DNA from: Mesorhizobium sp. INR15
GTDB taxonomy: Bacteria > Pseudomonadota > Alphaproteobacteria > Rhizobiales > Rhizobiaceae
Direction of reading: 5' to 3'
Length of the DNA: 64,000 bases
Assembly (NCBI RefSeq): GCF_015500075.1
Contig: NZ_CP045496.1
Location: 2,614,001 to 2,678,000 of the forward strand
Part shown: one piece after another, positions 26,701 through 34,011 of the stretch
Layout of the letters: each line of letters opens with the position of its first letter
How positions within the stretch are numbered: position 1 is the first letter of the stretch
Notes under the pieces: model-generated
What the model saw: the letters and a program-made list of their open reading frames with translations, nothing else
Told to the model about the DNA's origin: nothing
Database searches by the model: none
Position numbers and translations under genes: made by a program

Positions 26701-27308
26701 AGCAACTCAACGAGCAACTGGCCGATATCGGCGGCAATGCATTCAGTGCCTTCGCGCAGGCGCTCGCCAATGGAGAGAACGCCGGTCGTGCGTTTTTCGA
26801 TGCCCTCAAGCAGGGTCTCGCTGACTTCCTGATCGAGATCGGCAAGGCGATCGTCAAGCAGGCGATCTTCAACGCCCTCTCGGGCGGCGCGGGTGCCGGT
26901 GGCAGCGGCGGCATCGGCGGTAGCATCGCTGGCTGGATCACAAGCCTGTTCCATGGCGGCGGCGTGATCGGCGAAGGCTCATCCATGTCGCGCATGGTCA
27001 ACCCGGCCGTGTTTGCTGGAGCGCAGCGGTTTCACAGTGGCGGCGTGCTCGGCCTCGGGCCGAACGAAGTGCCGATCATTGGCCTCAAGGATGAGGAAAT
27101 GCTGACCAGCGACGATCCACGGCACATCAAGAACCTTGGCAAGGGCGGCAGCGGTGGCGGTCAGGCGGTCAACCTCAAGAACGTCAACCTGTTCGATCCG
27201 GCAGACGTGCTGGAGCACGCACTTTCAACAGTGGCAGGCGAGAAAGTGTTCTTCAACTTCCTGACGCGCAATCCGAAGAAACTCCAGGCCATTCTAAATG
27301 GCGGTTAG
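23778..27308 (+). CDS. Tail tape measure protein with embedded muralytic domain
   Basis: 1176 residues, sets tail length and helps DNA entry. The N-terminal third is coiled-coil, residues about 200-280 contain hydrophobic segments (ARSIPIIAGVGAVLAPFIATAL), and residues about 675-780 form a lysozyme-like domain (TAISFETKGTFNPS with a candidate catalytic Glu, GGNYQGLIQFGPGARERYG). Later come helical repeats and a glycine-rich C-terminus. The embedded domain probably cuts peptidoglycan during entry. The ATG overlaps the upstream stop. Confidence 0.9.
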   Translation: MANERVVEFAVKARDEYSAVLNNLGQQQAKLSAAAQAASKIRVADNEITVATNNYKRLTSEVDRYKTALENGRKSGSLSASEMRELADTISLTRKRSLEAITTLNQHRVALDGLTGVTRSGFGAFNQMATALERDNVELNAMSAASTAAGTAQGILKKKVDATNVSLGRQAVASGSKIGSGVRAPLSNGAKGEAQSVDVFGLKPYQLTNLGYQINDVISGLAMGQRPLQVFSQQAGQFAQIWPNVMVTLARSIPIIAGVGAVLAPFIATALRLKTTADSVAIFSKELAISADGSRYTAENLAAATDQMGKFGIATSKARDLVKQFVRDGVADKDIVPFAKMAQQLSAITGEGVVDAGKRISTAFSGTVDNVRVLDKQLNFLTATQYAQIESMAKSGNSAGALGLAQDILAGKLAMSADKTSSWGEAAKAAGRAWDDLVHIIEDSGVVDVIAKETENAGNTLLNIAGKVESVVKKVRSVSNAVTGNVDTNDLDAVKAKLAEINGQIADQAKLLESGQAVYADTSALEAQRAALADIVQARQDELTAIKDGAAAQKEVADQTEADKKARLDIQAVLDKQGETLLLETKQANLTNRERYIEAELLKAKNSALEEAKRLNQDILGLTADQTKQIRAQAGLSYDATHKNYEADYVAQRNSGSASASQMAEVVKQAAILADKLQLSTKDILTAISFETKGTFNPSIVGGAGGNYQGLIQFGPGARERYGVGKDSSIAAQMEAAGKYLTDAGVKAGDGLLQIYAAINAGNAKNINASDEKNGGTPGTVLDKVSQQMGDHAAKAEGLLAAYQGVADQAKKTQEYEKDFTARTDAAQAELEAKTKVTRQAAINKAVVDETNRATKAGVELTQQQLDLVKQQAGAEFDRAHANDQVNQLVAQRTALFQSLQIAQQAGDQGKVANTIDLISQVEEKLTSAIPAAIAFWQAIGGSGADQEIAKLQAIQEGIGQTLQRIDKQFLPQAQQLNEQLADIGGNAFSAFAQALANGENAGRAFFDALKQGLADFLIEIGKAIVKQAIFNALSGGAGAGGSGGIGGSIAGWITSLFHGGGVIGEGSSMSRMVNPAVFAGAQRFHSGGVLGLGPNEVPIIGLKDEEMLTSDDPRHIKNLGKGGSGGGQAVNLKNVNLFDPADVLEHALSTVAGEKVFFNFLTRNPKKLQAILNGG

Positions 27309-27318
27309 CGCTTGCCAA

Positions 27319-27357
27319 TTTTCACGTTAGACGGTATTTTCACTATCTGAACGTGAA
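27319..27357. promoter_or_regulatory. Double operator before the distal tail gene
   Basis: TTTTCACGTTAGACGGTA and TTTTCACTATCTGAACGTGAA lie in the 57-base gap before the next gene. The second has wider-spaced arms. Confidence 0.6.
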
Positions 27358-27365
27358 GGGCTGCT

Positions 27366-28667
27366 ATGGCCGTTTTTCTTCCGATTGTCCCCAACTGGCA
27401 AAACGGTGTGCGGGACACCTACGAATTCAACACGAACGTGTTCACGACCCGCGACGGTAGTGAACAGCGACGGGCGCAGCGTGACCAGCCGCGACGCTCG
27501 ATTGAAGCGGCCGTGATCCTGGACGGCGACCGGCTCCGCACCTTCTCCGACGCGATCCATCTGGCGCGCGACGGCAAGGTGGAAATCAGTGACTTCACGG
27601 GCGATAGCGCCACGTTGACAGAGACCGTCCCCAATGGCGGCGTGATCCTCCACGTCGATCACGTTCCGGCGTGGCTAGTTACCAGCGCGCCTTTCGTGCT
27701 GCTGACCGGACGCAAGGCTCGCAAGTTGTTTGCTGCCGACGTTACCGGCAACCAGGTCACGCTGCCGATGGGCGTTGTCGGCGCCGTAGGGCAGGGCGCG
27801 CAGCTTATGCCGCTTGTTTCCGCGTCTCTCGCCACGACCAACACCGTTTCACTGTACACCACGATCGTTGCCACGTCGTCACTCAAGATCACCGTCGAGC
27901 CCGGCACCGTGGTTCGTACTGCCGACCCGCTGCCCTTCGACGGCGGTCCCCAGGGTGAAACAAGCCAGGTCTTCGGACCAGCTGGCCTGTTCTATGGGCG
28001 CTATGTTCTGCTGCGGAAGCCGAACTATCTTCAGCAGCCGCAGATGGCGTTCAACCTGGGTTTCGAGACCGTCGACTACAAGCGCGGCATCACCAAGACT
28101 TTCACGCCTGTCCCGATGATCTCGCGCACACTAACCGCTACCTACATGGGAGTGACGCGCGCCGACGTGATGACGCTGCTCGACATCTTCATTCGTGCGC
28201 GCGGCCGGGCAAGCGAAATCTATGTCCCCACTTTCGGTAACGATCTTCCGCCGATCAAGAGCCTCTCGGGCTCGAATATTCGCGTCGCCGGAACCGACTT
28301 CTACGATGCCTATCACGCCGATCCGGCACACAAGGCAATCCTGATTCGCACGCTCGACGGCACGCTGATACCGCACGAAATCAGCGGCATGACCACCGAC
28401 AGCGGCGACACCCTGATTGCGACGGAGAGGCCGATCGGTGCCACGGCGGGTCAGATAGACATCATATCGTGGATGTTCGTTGCTCGCTTTGCGAGCGACT
28501 CGCTGACCGTTCAATGGGTCACGAATGGCGTTGCCAACGTCGTCTTGTCCTTCGTCACGTTGGCCAACCTGGCTGCGGAAGAAAGCTTCGGCAACAACTG
28601 GATTCTGGCAACCGGCTACTGGCGCGATACCGGCCAATGGCAAGACGGCTCGGTTTGGGAGGACTGA
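27366..28667 (+). CDS. Distal tail / minor tail protein
   Basis: 433 residues, first gene after the tape measure, in the position of distal tail proteins. It is beta-rich with no catalytic motif I recognise; the opening (FLPIVPNWQNGVRDTYEFNT) and the segment YLQQPQMAFNLGFETVDYKRG recur in uncharacterised siphophage tail proteins as far as I recall. An operator pair sits directly upstream, so this gene may begin a tail-tip transcription unit. Confidence 0.55.
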   Translation: MAVFLPIVPNWQNGVRDTYEFNTNVFTTRDGSEQRRAQRDQPRRSIEAAVILDGDRLRTFSDAIHLARDGKVEISDFTGDSATLTETVPNGGVILHVDHVPAWLVTSAPFVLLTGRKARKLFAADVTGNQVTLPMGVVGAVGQGAQLMPLVSASLATTNTVSLYTTIVATSSLKITVEPGTVVRTADPLPFDGGPQGETSQVFGPAGLFYGRYVLLRKPNYLQQPQMAFNLGFETVDYKRGITKTFTPVPMISRTLTATYMGVTRADVMTLLDIFIRARGRASEIYVPTFGNDLPPIKSLSGSNIRVAGTDFYDAYHADPAHKAILIRTLDGTLIPHEISGMTTDSGDTLIATERPIGATAGQIDIISWMFVARFASDSLTVQWVTNGVANVVLSFVTLANLAAEESFGNNWILATGYWRDTGQWQDGSVWED

Positions 28668-28670
28668 GCG

Positions 28671-30590
28671 ATGCCTGTTTCCATTTCACCTATCGAGAAT
28701 GGCGAAGCTGGTCTCAGCGTTCGGGAAAAGATCAACCTGCTGATCGCTGGCGCGGCTGCGGGCAGTCTTGGATCGGTCAGCCCCGAAGAACTCGCGGCCA
28801 TGTTCGACCACACCCCTCCAGCGGTGCCGACTGGCCTGCTGCTCACGTCGCACGTGGTCGATGGGCAGACGATCCTGAACGCATTTTGGGACTTCAATAG
28901 CGAAGACGATTTCCTCTATTACGACTTCCAGATCAAGGAAGGCGCTGGCGAATGGATCGGCGTCCAGACTACCGCCGAGACCTATGTTGCGGCCGTCAAG
29001 CCTAACGTGAGCTTCAGCGCCCGCATCCGCGCCGTGGACAAGAGTGGCAACGCTTCGGTGTTCTGTTCAACCGTCACACACACCACTGCCAAGGACACAA
29101 TCCCGCCAGCCATGCCGATTGGTATCTCGTCGAAGGCCGGTCTCGAGTCCATCTGGATCAGTTGGACGGCCAACACCGAGGCCGACATGGCGCGCTACGA
29201 GATTTACGAAAGCGCAAGCGCCACCACGCCACTCGACGCCGCCACGCCGTCGCACACGACGCTCGCAAACAATTTTGTGCGCGCCGGCCTCGACATGGAA
29301 ACGCATCTCCATTTTTGGGTTCGTGCCGTCGATACGTCGGGCAACGCCTCGCCATGGTCGGCTGAAACCAACGCCGAAACCGGCAAGATTCGAGGCGAGA
29401 TCAAGGTAGCGCTGATCGGCGTAACGTTTGCGCCTGCGCAGGACACAGGCAACCGTCTCACCTGGACCGCAGGCAGTATCAGCTACGGCGTTGCGGGTGA
29501 TGCGCCGACGATTCAGGCGCTATCGAGCGGACACGTCGATTGGACAACCGGAACGATTTACGTCTGTTACACGCCAGGTGACACGGCGATCAGCACGACA
29601 TCATCACTCGCGGCGCTATACGCGGCCGACTCCGTGATCCTCGGTGTTTACAAGGGCGGCACAGATTTCCAGGTTGTGCTTGGCAAGGCGTTCATGGACG
29701 GAGGTCTGATCCTCGCGCAGACGATCGGCGCCAATCAGCTTGTAACCAACGATGCGGTCATCACTGGTGCGGCGCAGATCGCCGACGCGATTATCACCAA
29801 CGCTAAGATCGTCGAACTGGATGCCGCCAAACTGACGGCAGGCACGACCATGACAGGATCACTTCTCGTCAACGGAGCGTACCGAATCGATGACGGGGGT
29901 GCAGCCGTCAACGGTGGCACGACCAAGGTGCTTCCAGGTCAAATCTACATCTCATCGGGCACGTCGCTCTCGAACTGGATCGCAGGCGGGGGAACTTACA
30001 TCGACGGAACGATGCTGTCGGTAGGTTCTGTCACGGCCGAAAAAGCGGTGTTCGGCCAGCGAGGTCTCACGCTTGAAGGACTTGAGTTTCAGGCGAACAG
30101 CCCGACCACCAACAAGGTCTCATGGACCGCTGGCACGATAAAATATATCGGCGACGACGGGAACATTGCCAGCTTCAACATCACCGCAGGCAATGGCACC
30201 TGGTCAACCGGGACGCTCTACGTCTATTACGTGAAGGGCGCCACTGCGCTTGCCTCGACGGCGACCCCTGCGACGGCCTTCCAGTCCGATCGGGTTGTGC
30301 TGGCTACCTATAAAGGGGCCCTTGATCTCGTCAACGACTACGGTCGAACGATCATCGACGGTTCGCATATCAAAACGGGCTCCATCACCGCTTCGCAGGC
30401 TGACATCGCGTCCTTCCGCACGAGCATTCTGATCGCCGGCTCGATCACGGCTGCTATGCTTAGCGTCAGCACCCTTTCTGCGATCACAGGCGACGTGGGC
30501 ACGCTGACGGCCGGAACGGTTCAGTCTACGGACGGCAAGGTCAATTTCAGCCTGACCAATGCGCGCCTGGTTATGTCGGACAACACCTGA
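28671..30590 (+). CDS. Tail fibre/host-recognition protein with FN3-like repeats
   Basis: 639 residues. Two fibronectin-III-like domains (about 43-140, beginning TPPAVPTGLLLTS, and about 142-240, beginning TIPPAMPIGISSK) are followed by a duplicated beta module (NRLTWTAGSISYG near 263 and NKVSWTAGTIKYI near 481). The region between carries IGANQLVTNDAVITGAAQIADAIITNAKI-type repeats found in central tail fibres. It probably extends from the tail tip and contacts the host. Starts four bases after the preceding stop. Confidence 0.75.
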   Translation: MPVSISPIENGEAGLSVREKINLLIAGAAAGSLGSVSPEELAAMFDHTPPAVPTGLLLTSHVVDGQTILNAFWDFNSEDDFLYYDFQIKEGAGEWIGVQTTAETYVAAVKPNVSFSARIRAVDKSGNASVFCSTVTHTTAKDTIPPAMPIGISSKAGLESIWISWTANTEADMARYEIYESASATTPLDAATPSHTTLANNFVRAGLDMETHLHFWVRAVDTSGNASPWSAETNAETGKIRGEIKVALIGVTFAPAQDTGNRLTWTAGSISYGVAGDAPTIQALSSGHVDWTTGTIYVCYTPGDTAISTTSSLAALYAADSVILGVYKGGTDFQVVLGKAFMDGGLILAQTIGANQLVTNDAVITGAAQIADAIITNAKIVELDAAKLTAGTTMTGSLLVNGAYRIDDGGAAVNGGTTKVLPGQIYISSGTSLSNWIAGGGTYIDGTMLSVGSVTAEKAVFGQRGLTLEGLEFQANSPTTNKVSWTAGTIKYIGDDGNIASFNITAGNGTWSTGTLYVYYVKGATALASTATPATAFQSDRVVLATYKGALDLVNDYGRTIIDGSHIKTGSITASQADIASFRTSILIAGSITAAMLSVSTLSAITGDVGTLTAGTVQSTDGKVNFSLTNARLVMSDNT

Positions 30591-30985
30591 TGGCGAATCG
30601 AGTCCTTCTTGGTGCGATCGGCGGCTCCTACAAACTTAAGGTTTCGAGACCAGGTTTCGATGTCACGACGGCACTCCCAAATGAGCAATTGGCCTTCAGC
30701 AGCGATTGGGGTGATGCGGGAAAGGTGTTGATGACCGGCAGCGTGGCCATGGGGGCCAGCGGAGTCCTTCAACTCGTGCTGCCGATCTTCACCGCTAGAA
30801 TAACCGTCATCGCTATGATCAGTATTAGCGGTGTGTTCTATCCTTTGAGCACTTTCGGTAACGTTATATATGCTGACGGAAGCATTGGTCTCCGAACGGA
30901 CCTAAGCTCAATCGCCTTTAGCAAGAACGGCAGCACAGGCAACATAATATATTATGTTGTAATGGTGAATCAGTTTGGTAGCTAG
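30590..30985 (+). CDS. Small tail-fibre-associated protein, paralogue 1
   Basis: 131 residues beginning MANRVLLGA, then SYKLKVSRPGFDVTTALPNEQLAFSSD. This opening is shared by the next two genes, so the three are tandem paralogues. Beta-rich; probably fibre tip or adhesin modules. The ATG overlaps the stop of the fibre gene. Bases become noticeably more AT-rich from about 30.8 kb, hinting at different origin. Confidence 0.65.
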   Translation: MANRVLLGAIGGSYKLKVSRPGFDVTTALPNEQLAFSSDWGDAGKVLMTGSVAMGASGVLQLVLPIFTARITVIAMISISGVFYPLSTFGNVIYADGSIGLRTDLSSIAFSKNGSTGNIIYYVVMVNQFGS

Positions 30986-31346
30986 GCTCTGTCTTGGCGC
31001 GAGAACGTCTGACATCGGCTTGTTCATCTCCAAGCCGGGGATAGATGTTATGACGGCTGGCGACGACGACATGATCTTCTCAACGGGGGCGAAGGCATTT
31101 CAGTTTGTTCAGACGGGTAGGCTGTCACTCCCTGGTAGCAAGGAAGTGACGATCACAGTTCCCGATCTCGGCTATAAGCCCATGGTTATGTTCTTTCCGA
31201 AAGTGACAAGCTTCTCAGCCAATTTTTCGCAGATATCGTGGGCTAAATACAATAGCAATTCTTCTATCACACTTCATTGTGAGACAAATGGTATTTCTAC
31301 TGATGGAACCGTAACATATGTCGTTCTGAGGCTTCCCGTTGGCTAA
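30975..31346 (+). CDS. Small tail-fibre-associated protein, paralogue 2 (TTG start)
   Basis: 123 residues from a TTG overlapping the previous gene by 11 bases. VARLCLGA aligns with ANRVLLGA of paralogue 1, and KPGIDVMTAGDDDMIFST with its next segment, which fixes the start. More AT-rich than the surrounding late genes. Function unknown, likely receptor-contacting module. Confidence 0.6.
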   Translation: MVARLCLGARTSDIGLFISKPGIDVMTAGDDDMIFSTGAKAFQFVQTGRLSLPGSKEVTITVPDLGYKPMVMFFPKVTSFSANFSQISWAKYNSNSSITLHCETNGISTDGTVTYVVLRLPVG

Positions 31347-31722
31347 TAGAGTGTTATTGCAACCGAGTGGCCTGAAGGTATCTGGTGCGGGCGTCAATGT
31401 GCTGACCGCCGCCGACGCTGACCTATTGTTCAATAGTGACTTTAGCCAAGCGCCGATGCACATGAAGGGGACGGTAACTTTTTCAAGTTCTACAATTCGA
31501 ACACTATCTTACGGCAAAACATTCTCAAACATGCCGATGATTATGTTTTTGGTTACGCGTTCTGCGACTTTCTACAGTCAGTTCATCAATGATTGGGTAT
31601 TGTCTGCCTCGCTTTCCAATGCTTCTGCATACGTCAGGGTTGGGAGTTCGAGTTTTACTTACTATGCTCCATTAGAAGACGGACTGGTTTCACGATACAT
31701 TATATGGGATTTGGACTTATGA
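31339..31722 (+). CDS. Small tail-fibre-associated protein, paralogue 3 (TTG start)
   Basis: 127 residues from a TTG that overlaps the previous stop; the first residues after Met (ANRVLL) are identical to paralogue 1. It shares GVNVLTAADADLLFNSDF with the others. AT-rich. Three divergent tandem copies suggest diversification of a surface-exposed module. Confidence 0.6.
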   Translation: MANRVLLQPSGLKVSGAGVNVLTAADADLLFNSDFSQAPMHMKGTVTFSSSTIRTLSYGKTFSNMPMIMFLVTRSATFYSQFINDWVLSASLSNASAYVRVGSSSFTYYAPLEDGLVSRYIIWDLDL

Positions 31723-32225
31723 TCATCGAATACGAGCAGAACGGCAGAATTTTCCACGTCATTTCCGACCCTGTTCATCCTATGGTTCTGGAAATGATGC
31801 TGACGCGGGAGAGCGGCGTGCTCAATCTTCCGCCTATCCAAAAGCCACTCGAACATGAGCGGGATTGGGACACTGGCGAGCTTCGCTATAACGAAGATGG
31901 GTCGCCGAAAATGGTGTCGCCTGGCGTCATCTTTCAGCGCTGCGATATCGCCGGGGATTACATCCTTGAAGGCGTCGTGACGGCCCGGCCCTTGTTCGAT
32001 TTGCCGGATGAAGTCGAACTCATTGCTGACGGAGCGGATACCAAAACACTGGAAATCCCTGACCCGTGCGACATCACCGTCGATGGGGAACCCCTGACCG
32101 TATCCAACGTGCTCAACGAACTCGAACTAAGGGCGGATGTGCCGGCAGAATATACACTGGAATTCGTCCAATGGCCCTATATGTCCAAAACCGTGAAGGT
32201 GGTCGCACATGCTCCTGCTGAGTAA
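31719..32225 (+). CDS. Hypothetical fibre-cassette protein
   Basis: 168 residues; ATG overlaps the previous stop. Beta-rich, acidic, no recognised motif. It ends with a strand-like region (EYTLEFVQWPYMSKTVKVV). Placed between fibre modules and a small helical protein, it may be a fibre chaperone or shaft component. Confidence 0.5.
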   Translation: MIIEYEQNGRIFHVISDPVHPMVLEMMLTRESGVLNLPPIQKPLEHERDWDTGELRYNEDGSPKMVSPGVIFQRCDIAGDYILEGVVTARPLFDLPDEVELIADGADTKTLEIPDPCDITVDGEPLTVSNVLNELELRADVPAEYTLEFVQWPYMSKTVKVVAHAPAE

Positions 32226-32607
32226 AAACCTTGAACCACTGCGCGCCGCCGCCATGTCTGAAATTGACGTGTCTGCCGGGGAGTTTCGGAAGCTATTCAT
32301 CACATCTATTCCCGGCCAAGAGATGGTTTATCAGCAGAAGCGCGTCGAGGCGGAATTGCTAATAACTGACCCTGCCACGGCTCACGCAACGATCCCCCAC
32401 ATCGTCGCGGAAGCTAGTCTGAATGGCATCGAGCCTTTTGACCAGGCCGTGATTGTTCTGACGATGGCTGAACAATGGACCGTGCTGTCTGCGCAGATCG
32501 AAGCGAAGCGTCTCGGTGCGAAGGCGGCCGTGAGGGTAGCAAGCAATCCAGCCCAAATCAGACAGGCGGCGGCAATCGACTGGTCCTCCATCGGAGAAGC
32601 ACAATGA
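32209..32607 (+). CDS. Small helical fibre-cassette protein, possible fibre assembly factor
   Basis: 132 residues, mostly helical and alanine-rich (EKRLGAKAAVRVASNP-type). It overlaps the upstream gene by 17 bases and the downstream by four. Position after fibre genes is typical of tail fibre assembly chaperones, but no family motif is seen. Confidence 0.45.
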   Translation: MLLLSKNLEPLRAAAMSEIDVSAGEFRKLFITSIPGQEMVYQQKRVEAELLITDPATAHATIPHIVAEASLNGIEPFDQAVIVLTMAEQWTVLSAQIEAKRLGAKAAVRVASNPAQIRQAAAIDWSSIGEAQ

Positions 32608-33509
32608 CCTTCAACACTCGCGAATCCAGTCGCTATACCGGCCAACCCGTCAAGCTCTACCTTGTTCAGGGTGTCAACACGGACGACGATGTGCCGCTTG
32701 GACCTTTCGCCTACACTAACGGAGAGACACCTATCACGCGGCCGGTGCTGAACGCCGTGGGCGCCCCTGTCAACGTTGAATTCCAACCCTGGCCGATAAA
32801 GAACAGTGACCTTTCGCACGACGGCACGCTCGACAAATCCGACATCACCGTAACCATGGCCAACGGTTCGGAAATGGACGATCTGTTCCTTGCCTATCCG
32901 CCGTCGCAGGTGGTCAATCTGACGATCTTTGAGGGCCATCTCGGCGATGAAGTGACGGAGGCGAACTACCCGGCGACCTGGATGGGCCGCATCGTCTCGG
33001 GTGCATACAGTGACACCAATGAGATCGAATTGTCAGGTCTGCCCGTTTCAACCTCCATCAAGCGCCCCGGCTTGCGGCGCAACTATCAAGTGGGGTGCCC
33101 GCACGTCCTCTATGGTCCGCAGTGCCGTGCAAGCAAACCAGCCGCGACAGTAGCGCGAGAAGTCGTGTCGGTGTCGCGCAACAAGATCACGATGGAGACA
33201 ACTCTCGGCGGCACTTACGGCCTCTATGTCGGTGGCCTGATTGAGTGGGCGAATTCCAGCAATGGTCGTCGAGAACTTCGCACTATATCGGCGGTGCATC
33301 CTGCCGGGCTTGAAGTGACCATCCGTGGTATTGCTCGCGGCCTTGCAGCTGGCACGCACCTGGCGCTAAGCCGTGGTTGCAACCACCAGATGACGGGTTG
33401 CAACCAGCACACTAACAGCGTCGAGGGTGGTTCGAACATCCACAATTACGGCGGTCAGTTCGCAATACCACTGGAAAACCCTCTATCGCAGAAAAATCAG
33501 TTCTACTAA
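32604..33509 (+). CDS. Tail-tip protein, BR0599 family
   Basis: 301 residues. Two Cys pairs (CPHVLYGPQC near residue 175 and CNHQMTGC near 265) are hallmarks of the BR0599-type phage protein (PF09356), conserved next to tail-hub genes in alphaproteobacterial phages. N-terminal half includes DITVTMANGSEMDDLF. The family is thought to belong to the tail tip; exact role unknown. ATGA overlap with the upstream gene. Confidence 0.8.
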   Translation: MTFNTRESSRYTGQPVKLYLVQGVNTDDDVPLGPFAYTNGETPITRPVLNAVGAPVNVEFQPWPIKNSDLSHDGTLDKSDITVTMANGSEMDDLFLAYPPSQVVNLTIFEGHLGDEVTEANYPATWMGRIVSGAYSDTNEIELSGLPVSTSIKRPGLRRNYQVGCPHVLYGPQCRASKPAATVAREVVSVSRNKITMETTLGGTYGLYVGGLIEWANSSNGRRELRTISAVHPAGLEVTIRGIARGLAAGTHLALSRGCNHQMTGCNQHTNSVEGGSNIHNYGGQFAIPLENPLSQKNQFY

Positions 33510-33513
33510 GAAA

Positions 33514-33528
33514 TCACGTTTAACGTGA
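33514..33528. promoter_or_regulatory. Operator before the split tail-hub genes
   Basis: TCACGTTTAACGTGA, the most symmetric copy, 31 bases before the next start. It is followed by CAATCCCTTAGAAACGTGC, which parallels the sequence at 37737-37755 after another operator. Confidence 0.7.
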
Positions 33529-33559
33529 CAATCCCTTAGAAACGTGCAATTGGTGAACG

Positions 33560-33802
33560 ATGCCGTTCTTCCTTCTTCCATTGCTGATCAACCTTATCAT
33601 CGGCGTCGGGCTGCAGGCGCTCGGCTATCTCTTGATGCCGAAGTCCAAGAGCCAGAAGACCGAAGAAGTCACCGACATGGATAGCCCGACAGCGGAAGGC
33701 GGACGCCCGATTCCCGTTGTGTTCGGCGAACTGTGGGTGAAGGGCGTCAACATCATCTGGTTCGGCGACAAGGCGACCACGACACGGCAGATCGACGCAT
33801 GA
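33560..33802 (+). CDS. N-terminal segment of tail hub, separate gene, with membrane-like helix
   Basis: 80 residues. A hydrophobic N-terminal stretch (FLLPLLINLIIGVGLQALGYLL) precedes EGGRPIPVVFGELWVKGVNIIWFGD, a segment that in many phages is the start of the tail-hub protein. Here it is a stand-alone gene, with the rest of the hub encoded at 34001. Suggests a split hub. Confidence 0.6.
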   Translation: MPFFLLPLLINLIIGVGLQALGYLLMPKSKSQKTEEVTDMDSPTAEGGRPIPVVFGELWVKGVNIIWFGDKATTTRQIDA

Positions 33803-34011
33803 ACGACGATCCACATCTGACCATGGCTGACCTTCGAGTCCTCTACTGCGTGAAGGGTGTCAAGAAGCACCTGGAAGGTGCGGGTGTCGACTTCCCCAAA
33901 TTCATCAGGGAAGGCGCAAAGGCATCCGAACTTCGCGGCCACGGTTTCGACGCACAGATTGACCGCGCTGTTGAGATGATCCGCGATCGAGGCTCGTCCG
34001 ATGGGCGGTAA
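33799..34011 (+). CDS. Small helical protein inside the split tail-hub locus
   Basis: 70 residues; overlaps both neighbours (ATGA upstream, 11 bases downstream). Sequence (MADLRVLYCVKGVKKHLEGAG) looks like a small helical adaptor with one Cys. Position between two hub parts suggests a tail-tip partner. Not recognised. Confidence 0.5.
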   Translation: MNDDPHLTMADLRVLYCVKGVKKHLEGAGVDFPKFIREGAKASELRGHGFDAQIDRAVEMIRDRGSSDGR

